Below, in pieces: positions 44,157 to 55,703 of a DNA stretch of 64,000 bases. The stretch lies in assembly GCA_027422505.1 (NCBI GenBank), contig JAPQWV010000001.1:5270001-5334000 (forward strand), read 5' to 3'. The notes beneath the pieces are model-generated. The model did no database searches. It had not been told where the DNA came from and worked only from the letters and a program-made list of their open reading frames with translations. Each line of letters opens with the position of its first letter. The stretch's first letter is position 1. The DNA is from Craterostigma plantagineum (lineage: Eukaryota; Streptophyta; Magnoliopsida; Lamiales; Linderniaceae). Both the position numbers and the translations under genes were made by a program.

Positions 44157-45758
44157 TGAGAACTTTTAGACTTCGGCTAGTTACCAAGAGATATGTTTTT
44201 CCCCCATATGGCTTGCTTTTCATGTGAATGCTGAAGATGAATATGTATTCTTATGTTACACTTCAATTTCTCATTTATTTGAATCTATGTATGGGTGAAT
44301 TTAAATTTTCTATGTTATTGATCTCTTCTGTCGTTATATGTAGTTTAACTATATCTAACATTAAGGTAATCTCCGGTTCATGTATAAATAATCCAATAGA
44401 TGCGACGTCGCATCCATTGGCCACGACGTCGTGTTTATTGGTTGCGATTTGCTCGATTTTGTTAAAATTTTGCAAAATCACCTTTTTTATTCATATTAAA
44501 AAAAGAATAGCATTATTTTTTATTAAAAAGCCCGATGAGGTGTCAATGCCCTTTTCTTCTGGCTTGTCGCACGAATATTGGAGTATTCTGTAATATTGTA
44601 TTCAATTATTCACGTATGCATTTGACGAGTGCTTTCGCTTTTAAATATTTTATCTAGACAATCCAATCGCATAAAAATGAGTGCAACAAGGAAATTGATG
44701 TGAGAGTGAAAAAATGACAAACTAATGAGAACAAACTGAATTGAACAGTGAATAGGAGAAACCTATGTTCACAAGCGGGCACGAATTTCTTTTAGTACAT
44801 ACGCGGTGATGAGAAAACCTATGTTCACAAGCGGGCACGAATTTCTTTTAGTACATACGCAGTGATGATTATTATATACGTGTAAAATTTATTATGACTG
44901 TATAACAAAATACCTATTCCTGTTCATATATCCACTGGTCAGATCCAAGGTTCAACAAAGATCAACACTATAAAAACATCATGAATAACACATTTATTCT
45001 GAAAGCAACCCTAAATATATCGTTAAAAGTATTATCACAACACGTGAATATTGAATAATCATCCAGTCTATTTCCTTTTGGAATGTTGTCAATAATGACG
45101 GCCACTGCTTTGTTATAACATGCTATATAATATATAAACGATGAACATGCTAATATATAATAAACACCAATGGCCACCCTAGACATTATAATACAAACTC
45201 CTGAAAACTGGATTTAATAAAGAAATAAACTTATGTTTACATATTAAAAAACATTAATATTAAATAGTCTATCTATAAGTGACAGTCAATAATAACGCAT
45301 AAAACAAGGGGAATTTTCATTTCAGGTCCCGCAAAAATTTTCACTTAAGATTCAGGTCCGAAAAAAATTTAGTTTTTTTTAAAAAAAAATAGTTTTAAGG
45401 ACCCGATTCTGCATACCACTTCATTGTTCTGCAGTACCACACAACGATCATCCGATACCAGTTTATATAACATTTATAACACTTTTTAAAGTTTAGGTTA
45501 ATCTCTAAATTTTACAGAAATTGTGTTCTTTAAACGAAGTTTTTTTCTAACATGGTGAGAAACCTATTTTAAAACTTTCATGAATTAAAATATACCCTAA
45601 AAACAAAATAAATCACGCATGCAGATGCAATAATTGAATACTAAATTTCCACGAGCCAAAAGATATCTACCATCAATATTAGTGCAAAACAACTCGTCTT
45701 CCAACCACAGACGAAAGAACAAAAAAACAAGTAAAATCTGTAAGAAGAAGAAAAAACA
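44157..45758. other. Intergenic, WAK-B upstream region, no further gene
   Basis: The first part may be intron of the PH-domain fragment. There is a 55-bp tandem duplication at 44756-44866. The rest is AT-rich with no recognisable coding pattern. The WAK-B promoter must lie here, but no convincing TATA box was found at the expected distance from 45759. Confidence 0.5.
44756..44866. repeat. Tandem duplication of a 55-bp unit
   Basis: Two copies starting GAGAAACCTATG (44756) and GAGAAAACCTATG (44811) differ by one inserted A and one substitution. Confidence 0.95.
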
Positions 45759-48700
45759 ATGGCCTCGAAGAAGCTCATCACAAACACTACTACAATTTTT
45801 GTGCTCATTCTTCTCATCTCATCGACGACAGAAGCGCTTTACAACTTCACAATAACGAAACAGAACTGCAGAGATCGCTGTGGAGACATACAAATTCCTT
45901 ACCCATTCGGCGCCGGCGATGGGTGCTACGATGGCCACAGTTTCTTAACCACCTGCAACGAAACGGCTGGGCCCAACGGCTCGACGACGGCTAAGCTTTT
46001 CTTGCAAAACACTTCGATCGAAATCACAGACATATCCCTCGACGGTCAGCTCACGCTTTTGCAGTACACGTCCCACGAGTGCTACAGCCGCAACCGAACT
46101 AGGGTTTCGGACAACGCCCCCTTCATCGAACTGCCGATTTCTCTTACGGTGAACTACACCGCCAACAAGTTTACCATCGTCGGGTATGTCGATTATCGAA
46201 TGATGATGAATGACCACTTTACTTAAAAGCTTAAGGTTAAAGGGAGTATCATTTTTCTTAATTTTATTTTATATTTCCAACACGCTCTCTCGGGTTTAAG
46301 CTGATTTTTTTAATATCGAGCTTCAGAAGCTTAATTTTCTTAAATTTGTATTCTAATTCCATTTGTGACGAAGACTCGAGCATCCTCCCAACAACCACTG
46401 ATCGTAGATGGAGACTGAAACCTGTGTGGGGGTGAGAGTCGTACGCATGATCTTTGGCATGAGATCTATACAATGTTAAATGACCATTTTCCTAACAGCT
46501 TAAGCTTTAAAGGAGAATCATTTTTAAATTTTATATATATTATAACCAACAAACGATCACTCCACCTAAAAAGCTTAAGCTTGTAGGGAATGTATTTATT
46601 TGTTAACGTTATATATTTTATTTCAAACACGCTCCCAACGTTTAGGTTAATTTTTTCTTATTATCTAGCGTTAGAGGTGTATTTTCTTAAATAGGTGGTC
46701 CTGAGAATTCATACCTATGACTTCTTTGGTCCTTGAGCTCTAATACCATATTTAACGACCAGTCCACCTAAAAAGCTTAATCTTGTAGGAAATGCATCAT
46801 TTTTTTTTTCTAAAATCTTATATATTATATTTCCAACAGGTGCGATACTTACGGCTTCGTCACGGGCATTCGACTGGACCGTGACTACCAGACTGGCTGT
46901 ACCGCCATGTGCTATAGGAAGGACGACCTGATCGACGGCTCGTGCACGGGCTTAGGGTGCTGCCAGACTTCCATACCTAAGGACGTTTGGAGGGTCGAAG
47001 TGAGCTTGCATACCTACGACAACTACAGCCGAGTTTGGGACTTCGACAAATGCGGCTACGCTTTCGTCGTGCAAGAAAGCGCATTTAATTTCTCAGCGGC
47101 TAATCTAACGAACTTGAGGAGCGTAGGAAAGCTTCCCATGGTCGCCGATTGGGCGATGGGGAACGGGACGTGCGAAGAGGCGAAGACGAACAGTACGAGC
47201 TATGCGTGTAGGAGCGAGTATTCCGATTGCTATAAGCCCGGGAATGGGTATGGCTATCGATGCTCTTGCTTGAAGGGTTATGAAGGAAATCCATACCTAA
47301 TCGACGGTTGTAAAGGTATTTGCTTTTTTTTTTATCGAGTTTCTGATTGCGTTCAGCTGTCACTTTATTTAAAAGCTTAAGATTGAAGGAACATATCATA
47401 TTATATATTTTTTTCCAGCACGCTTCCCCAGGTTTATGCTGATTCTTTCTTATATAACCATAAACGTGTAATTTTTCTTAAATGACTGGCCGTGAGATTC
47501 GTACCCGATGCTGCCTTGTTTTGCAGATATAAACGAATGCGAGCATAATCTACATAACTGCGGAAAGAACGAATATTGTAAGAACGAGGCTGGCAGTTTC
47601 ACCTGCAAATGTCGAAACGGATACCACGGAGATAGATCCAAAGGCGGGGGAGGATGTTACCGCGACGAATCGATCATATTTAAACTCGTAGCAGGTAAGT
47701 TAAAATCGAATCCAATCTGCTCGGGAAAAATTCTTGCAAGAAAGGCGTTTAACACTATGCTTTAACCGATTTACACAAATAGGGATTGCGGTAGGAATCG
47801 TCATGCTGATGCTAGCGGCCTGTTTATCGTACGCGTTGCTCAAGCGAAGAAGGTTGGCCCGAAAGAGACAGAAATTCTTCCGCCGAAACGGCGGGACATT
47901 GCTGCAAGAACAGCTCGACCGAGGAGACAAAACGCCGGGGAATATGAAAATATTCAGCGAAACCGAGTTGCAAAAAGCGACGAACAACTTCCACAAGAGC
48001 ATGATCATCGGGCAGGGAGGGTTCGGGACAGTGTACAAAGGCACGCTGCCCTATAGTAATAATCCATTCGTCGCCATAAAAAAATCCAAGCAGGTCGAGC
48101 CCAAGCAGGCGAAGCAGTTCGTCAACGAGGTGATGATACTCTCACAAATCAACCATCGAAACGTCGTCAAATTCCTCGGCTGTTGCGTCGAAACTCCCGT
48201 CCCTTTGCTCGTGTACGAGTTCGTCGAAAATGGTACGCTCTTCGAGCACATACACGACAGGGAAAGGTCGCGTCTTCTTACATGGGAAGTACGTTTGAGA
48301 ATCGCCGCCGAGGCGGCCAATGTGCTTTCTTACCTACACTCATCGGCTTCTACACCGATCATACACAGAGACGTGAAGTCTGCGAACATACTCTTGGACC
48401 ATTCGTTCGCCGCTAAGGTTTCAGACTTTGGCGCTTCGAAATTGGTCCCTTTAGATCAGATGCAACTTACAACTATGGTTCAAGGGACTTGGGGTTACTT
48501 AGACCCCGAGTACATGCAGACTGGGCAGTTGACTGAGAAGAGCGACGGTTACAGCTTTGGGGTTTTGCTGATCGAGCTTTTGACAGGGATGAAGGCGTTG
48601 AGCTTCGAAAGGGAGGATATGGAGCAAAACTTGGCGTACTTTTTCCTTTCTAAGATGAAGAGAGATCATTTGTTTCAAGTGCTCGACGACAGCATAATCG

Positions 48701-49101
48701 TCGAAGAAGGAAACGAAGAGCAGATAAGGAGGGTTGCTTCACTCGCCAGGAGCTGTATTTGCGTGAGGGGCGAAGATAGGCCGATCATGAAGGACGTGGC
48801 CATGGAGCTCGAGGGACTGCGAAGGCGCGACGAGGGGTCGACGAAGCACTCGTGGGACCCACGACGCGGTTGTTGTAGTAAGGAGGAGAATGAGATGGAG
48901 TCTTTGCTAGGGTTTATTGGATGTAATAATGATGATGGCATGTCGACTGCTACGTTCGACGGTGTGAAGAGTTATTACACCGATACGACGACGACGATGG
49001 TTGAAGGAGATTTTACCAACGTCGACGTCTTCTCCTCGCCGAGCATGGACAGTTGTCTATATCGAGGTGGTCATGACGGTGGACTATGTTCGAATGTGTA
49101 A
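45759..49101 (+). CDS. WAK-B: wall-associated-kinase-like receptor kinase, apparently intact
   Basis: Exons 45759-46183, 46840-47315, 47527-47694 and 47783-49101 have GT...AG introns and join to 795 codons. Signal peptide about residues 1-26. The galacturonan-binding WAK domain starts CRDRCGDIQIPYPFG, and many N-glycosylation sites follow. The WAK-associated Cys-rich part is in exon 2. The EGF-like exon 3 is DINECEHNLHNCGKNEYC. Membrane segment about 357-378. Kinase GQGGFG (433-438), VAIK (Lys about 456), HRDVKSANILL (about 551), DFG (about 571), GTWGYLDPEY. The product should sit in the plasma membrane, bind cell-wall pectin and signal by Ser/Thr phosphorylation. Subdomain IX reads DGYSFG where the family has DVYSFG. 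Tandem paralogue of WAK-A. Start: first Met before the signal peptide. Confidence 0.92.
46184..46839 (+). repeat. WAK-B intron 1, built from a short interspersed repeat
   Basis: 656 bp with donor GG/GTATGT and acceptor TTCCAACAG/G. WAK-A has no intron here; its exon reads straight through GTGGGGTGC. The intron holds at least four copies of a core like CCACCTAAAAAGCTTAAGC (near 46211, 46491, 46553, 46753). Several are followed after some 50-60 bases by ATATTTCCAACA, and the last such end is the splice acceptor. One internal part has CTCTAATACCATATTTAACGACC. The repeat class (MITE, SINE or other) is not clear. Confidence 0.8.
47316..47526 (+). repeat. WAK-B intron 2 with another copy of the same repeat
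   Basis: This intron is 211 bp, against 89 bp at the same place in WAK-A. It contains CACTTTATTTAAAAGCTTAAG (about 47360) and TTTTCCAGCACGCTTCCCC (about 47411), matching the intron 1 repeat. Here the repeat enlarged an existing intron. Confidence 0.7.
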
Positions 49102-49109
49102 TTAATATA

Positions 49110-49523
49110 TAAGAAAATTGAATTGTTCGTAGACACAAATATTTACGTGGTTCGGATCATAACAATCCTACATCCACGGTGCAACTCGAAATCCTTTATT
49201 GATGATCGATCACAGATTACAATCGCACAGAATTTGACACTCTACGGTGTATGTATCTTTTATGTATATAAAGAAAATGAAGAAATCAGTACATTTAAAG
49301 AGCTTTCGCGCTAAGGTCCTCAACCAATTAGAACGCGCGCTTCCCTTAATTGAATCGTCGTTCCTTGTGCCGAATTCATAAGTGAGTCGAAGGACCTCTT
49401 TTAAATGAAACACGCTTTATCAAATATTCATGCGATTCTTTCTCAGTTGAGCTCTTTGCTTTCTGCTGCATGGTTCGAAACCTTCATGGCTCTCATGCTC
49501 ACTTTCTTGTTCTGATTTCAACA
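49110..49523 (-). repeat. Copia W 3' LTR
   Basis: 414 bp, matching the 5' LTR outside the LINE insertion with scattered substitutions. The minus-strand polypurine tract GCGGGGGGA precedes it (49524-49532). Confidence 0.92.
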
Positions 49524-49539
49524 TCCCCCCGCAAGATGG

Positions 49540-52500
49540 ATGGTACAAATTGCATACAGACATCTTGAACAAGAGCTGCTGCAATGCAGGACCACTGAGG
49601 GGCTTAGTAAAGATGTCTGCGAGCTGATTTCCCGATCTAACTGGCAGCAGTTTGACAGTCCCACAAGCAACATGGTGCCTTATAAAATGGCAATCGATTT
49701 CAATGTGTTTAGATCTCTCGTGGAATTTGGGGTTGGAAGCTAGCTTTAAGGCTGACAAGTTATCACAGTAAATGACTGGTTTCTGATCTGTGCTCACTTA
49801 GCTCTTTCAGCTACAGCTGCTCCCAGTGCCCTATACTCTGCCTCCGTGGAAGATCTTGACCCCGTGGCTTGCTTCTTCCCTTTCCAAGTCACCAATGAAT
49901 CTCCTAGAAAAGTACAAAAACCAGTCACTGATTTTCTAGTGTCTTGGCATGTTCCCCAATCTGCATCTGAGAATGCTCTTATGTTCGGGCCCTGATTTGA
50001 AGATATGAATATTCCTTGCCATGGTGAACCCTACAGGTACCTGAGCAGATGATGCGCTGCCATTAGGTGTCTTGTTCGGGGCTGACTCATGTACTGACTT
50101 AGCTTATGCACAACATAAGCAATGTCAGGTCTTATAAAAGTGAGATAGAGTAGACGCCCAACTATCCTTATATACTGAAAAGGGTCTGAAAGTGGCTATC
50201 CATCATTGGCAGATAGCTTATCACTTGGGTTCATTGGGGTGGACAATGGCCTGGCATCAATGTATCCAGTGTCTGAAAGTAATTGCAATGTATACTGCCT
50301 TTGTGTGAGGTGAATCCCTGTCTCCCCTCTTGCTACCTCTATCCCAAGGAAGAACTTCAATTCGCCTAGATCATTGACCTTGAAGCATGTACTAAGGAAG
50401 GCTTTTGCCTGCTGTAATGCATGTACTGATGATCCTGCCAGGATGATATCATCCACATATACCAGCCGAATCAGTAGCTAATCTCCCTTCCCTTTCAAGA
50501 ACAGCGTGTGGTCTGATTGTGTCTGGGCAAATCCATAGTCTTTAACTGCCTCTATGAACTTCAAATTCCACTATCTTGAGGCCTGCTTGAGTCCACATAA
50601 TGACTTATGAAGTCTGCATACCAGTTTGTTCTTCTATGTTCCAGTATGGTCTGAATGATATCCTAGTTTCTCCTTTTCTGCTCGAGTACAGTCTGAATGA
50701 TATCCCTGTGGTATGTCCATGTATACCTCTTCTGTGAGGTTGCCATTTAAGAAGGCATTGTTAACATCCATTTGTGCAAGGTTCCAGCCTAAATTTGCTG
50801 CTAGAGATAATACAATCTTTATGGTGTTTGGCTTGGCAACCGGGGAAAGGTGTCAATGTAATCAACACCCTCCCTCTGATCATACCCCTTAGCTACGTGC
50901 CTTGTGTTTTTCTACTTGTCCATTTGAGTTGAATTTGGTTTTGTACACCCACCTGCACCCAATTGATTTCTTTCCTTGTGGGAGTGTACTCCATGTTTGA
51001 CTTTCCTCTAATGCTCTCAGCTCTTCATCCATGGCAGATAAGAAATGTGGTGTGAGGTTCTGATAGGACAGAAATCTTGATATTGGGTACAATGTGTTCC
51101 TTTCAGTAGCTTGATTGCAGTGATAGTCCTGTAGATAGGAAGGCTTTGGGTACAATGTGTTCCTTTCAGTAGCTTGATTGCAGTGATAGTCCTGCAGATA
51201 GGAAGGCTTTCTCAATTCTCTACCAGACCTTCTATGTAACATGTGGGGCTGGTATATCCCTTGGGTTTCAGTTCCTTGCAGGTCAGCCCCCTGACTTCCT
51301 GGATGCATTGAAGAAGTTTGAACTGGATCTGATTCACTTAAGCATGGTTGATATGAGCTCTGAGGGATGTCAGCATCTGGAGATGGTGATGCTGATGCGA
51401 AGTTCTTCTTCCACAGTAGGATCAGTGGTTGAGGCAAGAGGTCTGGGCATCACTTGTGAGGAAAACTGATCCCTTGCTTGCTCTGCAGCATCCTTGCTCT
51501 TGAATGGAAAAACAGCTTCCTCAAAGTGCACATCTCTAGAAACAAAAACTTCTCTTGTTGATACATCCATAACTTTGTAACCTTTGATTCCATTTGGGTA
51601 TCCAATGAAGATGAATTCCCGACTCGTGGATCAAATTTTCTCTTAGCTGCTGCAGAGTAGAACAGAAACAAAGGCAGCCAAAAACTCAAAGAGAGCTATA
51701 CTCAAAAGGCCGTTGATAAAGCAAATCATAAGGGCTCTTATTATGCAAGTGCACCGATGGAGTTCTGTTAATAAGGGCGAGCTACATTCATGACGTGCTG
51801 ATGCTTTCTCTCAACAATCGGATTTTGTTGAGGAGTTTGTACACAAGATAAGTGATGCAAGATTCCATTACTCTTGAACAGATTTGACAGATCAAACTCC
51901 TTAGCATTATCAGGTCTAACTGTCTTAATTCTACTCTTAAATTGTGTTTTAACTAAGGCTATGAAGGATGGCAACACTGATCTAACTTCTGATTTATTTC
52001 TAATCATATAAAGCCAAGTGAATATTGAGTGACCATCTACGATGGTTACAAAATATTGGTGACCTAAGTGACATGGAATGTGAAAGGGTCCCCAAACATC
52101 ACAATGAACCAGATCAAAAGCTTGGCAAGCAGTAATATTATTATTAGGAAAGGAACTCCTTTTCTGTTGTGCAAGTGGACATATTTTGCAAAATGAAAGA
52201 TCAGACTTGTTTACATGCGTCAATGAACCTTTAAGCATATATAAAACTTTACTAGAGGGGTGGCCTAGCCAATTGTTACAAAGATCCCCTGACAACTTAT
52301 TCATGTAAACAAACTTATTCAGATCAGCAGTATTTCTGGTAGCAGCATCTGCCTTAATGACATATAAACCTGCTGTGAGCCTACCCTTGCCAATCATTTG
52401 ATGCAAATGGTCCTGTATCATGAAGCCATTAGCATCAAAACAGAATTTAGACCTACCAGTGTTTGCCAAGAAACTCATTGAGATCAAATTAAAACGAAAC

Positions 52501-53834
52501 TTAGGCACAAAAAGAACATCAGTAAGCAAGCCTGACTGGTTAAGCTGAAATGTTCCAGCTTTGTTAACTCTTATAAGAGTTATATGGGAGTATTACCTTG
52601 GATTCCTCTAGCTTATGCACATCATATAACAGACTATGGTTACCACAAACATGCCTCGTGGTACCAGTTTCCACCAACCACAGATTTGGATCAGTGAGTC
52701 CTGACAGATTAGAGGAGAGACGGATACCTGTTTTGCTCTCTGTCTGGGATGATATTTCCTCAATGTCTTGCGCTGTTCCCGTTGTAGAGTGGCTCATTAA
52801 GGTCCTCAGTCCCTGGATTTGATGGGGAGTCGGCCGAATTTGGACCAATGCATCCTTCTGGCTCATGTGACTTCTTGAATGTGCTCCACCTTGAGCAGAG
52901 CCCACTGTGATCTGATTCATTCTACCCTCTTTCTGGTACTCTGTCTAAAGCCTAGAGGGAATCCATGAATCTGATAACATGTCTCAATGGTATGTCCTCT
53001 TTTATGGCATATGGGCTTTGAGCTGTCTTTCCTCTGATTGAAATTTCCCATTCTACCTGTACCTTGATCATTTCTGGCTGCCAGCATTGCTAAGTTGTTA
53101 GCTTGATCTTCTTGACTCAGAGCCATGGACCTTTGCTTCTCCTCTTGCACGAGTAGGGAAAACACTCTGTTGATGTATGGCATTGGGTCCATGAGCAATA
53201 TCTGTCCTCTTATTTGTTAGTATGACTCATTCAATCCCATCAAAAAAACAAGAACATACTCCTTATCCAGATGATCCTATGCCTTAACTCCACTGCAAGT
53301 GCATTGGCAAATTGGTCGATAGTTTGTCAACTCGTCCCGTAATGTTTTCAACCGAGTAAAGTACACTGCAATGGTGCTTGATCCTTGAACCTGGTTTACC
53401 AAATCCTTCTTCAATTGAAAGATTCTCGGCTTATTCGTTTGTCCATACCTTTCTTGAAGGTCAATCCACACATCTCTGGCTGAGGAATTGTACAGAATGC
53501 TCGCCGAGATTTCCTTTTAGACCGAGTTCAAAATCCAAGAAATTATGATGTTGTTATTTCTTTTCCAAGAATTAACTTTGTCCTCATCATTCGCTGGTGG
53601 TGGAACAAGATCGCCATTCACGAATCCTTCCTTGTTCCGACCTATAAGCGCGATCATTACAGCTCGACTCCAAGTCATACAAGTGTCACCATTGAGCTGT
53701 TCTTGAACCAATAAATGACCCGCAGTATCATTTCCACTGAGGTAATATGGATCACTTGCCAGTGAACGCATCGTCGGCGGATTGATTGCTCCTACATTCG
53801 GCGTTTCTCCCCATTTTGTTACTTCACTCGCCAT
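49540..53834 (-). pseudogene. Copia W gag-pol, decayed
   Basis: Minus strand: gag from 53834 (SLASDPYYLSGNDTAGHLLV), breaking at 53517 and continuing to about 52920. The protease site reads WLVETGTTRHVC instead of a DSGA/DTGA loop. Integrase lies at 52529-51700 (CKICPLAQQKR, LVHCDVWGP, TPQQNPIVERKHQ). RT is at 51437-50196, with DDIILAGSS preceded by a stop. RNase H is at about 49850-49420 ([30 protein letters not shown]). A 63-bp tandem duplication at 51085-51210 repeats KPSYLQDYHCNQATERNTLYP in frame. Confidence 0.9.
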
Positions 53835-53878
53835 TTGAACGAAAAATCAAGATGAACGCAGCTTCAAAATCGAGCTAA

Positions 53879-53891
53879 TGCTCTGATACCA
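53879..53891 (-). promoter_or_regulatory. Copia W primer binding site
   Basis: Minus-strand TGGTATCAGAGCA abuts the 5' LTR end. Confidence 0.88.
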
Positions 53892-54564
53892 TAAGAAAAT
53901 TGAATTGTTTGTAGACAAATCTTTACGTGGTTTGGATCATAACAATCCTACATCCACGGTGCAACTCGAAATCCTTTATTGATGATCGATCACAGATTAC
54001 AGTCGCACAGAATTTCACACTCTATGGTGTATGTATCTTTTTTTTTTGGTAGAATGATTATCATTTACCACAGCACCAAGGCCACAGTTACATCAAGTAC
54101 ACACTCTATGCATCACCTAATAGTGGAAAGTTACAAACTCGTTGAAATAAAACTGTATTAGCAGCATTCTTCCTTTTACACACCAACTTGATTCTCCACT
54201 TCATTTCACTGCCCAGTATGTGAAAGATTTGGTCCACTGATCTTGCTTCCATGCCATGTACTCTTCGGTTCCGCTCGCTCCACAAGTGATACACCAAAGC
54301 TGCGTATATAAAGAAAATGAAGAAATCAGTATATTTAAAGAGCTTTCGCGCCAAGGTCCTCAACCAATTAGAACGGGCGCTTCCCTTAATTGAATCGTCG
54401 TTCCTTGTGGCGAATTCATAAGTGAGTCGAAGAACCTCTTTTAAATGAAACACGCTTTATCAAATATTCCTGCGATTCTTTCTCAGTTGAGCTCTTCGCT
54501 TTCTGCTGTATGTTTCGAAGGCCTTCATGGCTCTCATGCTCCCTTTCTTGTTCTGATTTCAACA
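53892..54564 (-). repeat. Copia W 5' LTR, enlarged by a LINE fragment
   Basis: It matches the 3' LTR on both sides of the insertion at 54038-54303. Confidence 0.92.
54038..54303 (-). mobile_element. 5'-truncated L1-type LINE fragment in the copia W 5' LTR
   Basis: On the minus strand it begins in coding sequence AALVYHLWSERNRRVHG, like the C-terminal end of plant L1 reverse transcriptase proteins. It then runs through a stop and ends in a poly(A) tract (plus-strand T run 54038-54047). The W 3' LTR shows the site without it. A few LTR bases were lost at the junction, and no clear target duplication is seen. Confidence 0.85.
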
Positions 54565-54569
54565 ATATA

Positions 54570-55703
54570 TTATATTTTTCCCCAAAAAAATGTTTGCTTG
54601 GATATGAAGCCGTACGAGGACAACCTGTCTTAAAAAGATCTATGGCTTAGTCATCATAGAGAACATTTAGTTAGTTGCTGGTTCAGATTTTCAAATGGGG
54701 TTTTCTCTATCAGCTATATGCCATGGTAAAACGCTTATCTATGAATGTAATTGAAGTTCATTTGTACTATATAGATACGCAATTTAAAACGGTTTTTGTA
54801 CTAATGGACTTAGGAACAGGGCATTTGAGTAGAAATATCATCATTTTCGCTCGGAGCAAAACGAGCAAGAAATAGAAAGAAATTATGATTGAAGTTTCGA
54901 TGTCGACAACTATGTTTAATTAACTCCACGAAACGTTCAAAATAAAACATAAAATTATGTAAGTGGACACCTAACCGTATATATATTGTAATGACATGTA
55001 GGAGCGAACTGAATTTGACCTGGCAAAGTTTTTTTTTTTTTTTTAACAACCTGGCAAAGTTTATGATAACGAAAACTGAATTATAATGCATTTCTTTTAT
55101 CAATCTCTGGTCACAACTCCGACGAGGTAGTTTCGTTGCATCGAGTTGTTGGTATGTCGTATATGAAGAATTAAAAAATCATTATTACATTACGTTTTAT
55201 TACTTGTTCAGTTGAAGCGTTTGTTGTCGTCGGTTTTTGTTTATTAGAATTGGGACTGATGGACTTATTCTAGCGAATCAGTTGATATTATTTAGGAATC
55301 TATTCCACATTTTTTTAAATACATACGTTAACTTTTATATATTAGTTGACATCGTATCGTAGTATAAAATTGTCTTCTCTGCATGAGATCCACTCCCGCA
55401 AGAGCATCCTCATACATAAGTTGCCAGCTAGAAGTGATGCATGCATGCATGAAATGATCAATGAGCATATATTTTAATTACTAGCGTTGTTTTACGACTC
55501 ATTCCGTCCTTTTGTATAATTATTTTTACCGTACGACGACCACACCAACCTTCCCTTTATCCTTCATTTCTTCGGTAAAAGGGGGTAAATAACCTGCATA
55601 CTTTTTCACTATAAATAAAACCTACACACTCCAACCCTAAGCCACAAAAGCAAAAAAAAAAAAAAAAGAAAGAAAGAAAAAGGAAAAAAGCATTACTACC
55701 ACC
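54570..55703 (+). promoter_or_regulatory. WAK-A upstream region
   Basis: AT-rich, non-coding sequence between copia W and the WAK-A start. Before W inserted it was the whole spacer between WAK-B and WAK-A, about 1.1 kb. No other gene or repeat was recognised apart from poly-T/poly-A runs near 55030 and 55655. Confidence 0.6.
55610..55617 (+). promoter_or_regulatory. WAK-A TATA box
   Basis: TATAAATA in CACTATAAATAAAACC lies 87 bases before the ATG at 55704, leaving room for a short 5' leader. Confidence 0.7.

Larger units (their letters stand above)
49110..54564 (-). mobile_element. Copia W, inserted just after the WAK-B stop codon
   Basis: LTRs at 49110-49523 (3', 414 bp) and 53892-54564 (5', enlarged by a LINE fragment) run on the minus strand from TGTTGAAATC to TTTTCTTA. 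The target duplication ATATA is at 49105-49109 and 54565-54569. Primer site, gag, protease, integrase, RT and RNase H are in copia order on the minus strand with many breaks. The insertion lies three bases past the WAK-B TAA, so WAK-B transcripts would use a poly(A) signal in or beyond W. Confidence 0.93.

Noticed and set aside
44756..44866. Possible CRISPR-like or satellite array
   Set aside because: Only two adjacent copies with no spacers; a simple tandem duplication in a plant genome.
54106..54453. 115-codon minus-strand frame with a LINE-like C-terminus
   Set aside because: Fusion of LTR sequence and a truncated LINE; not a gene.
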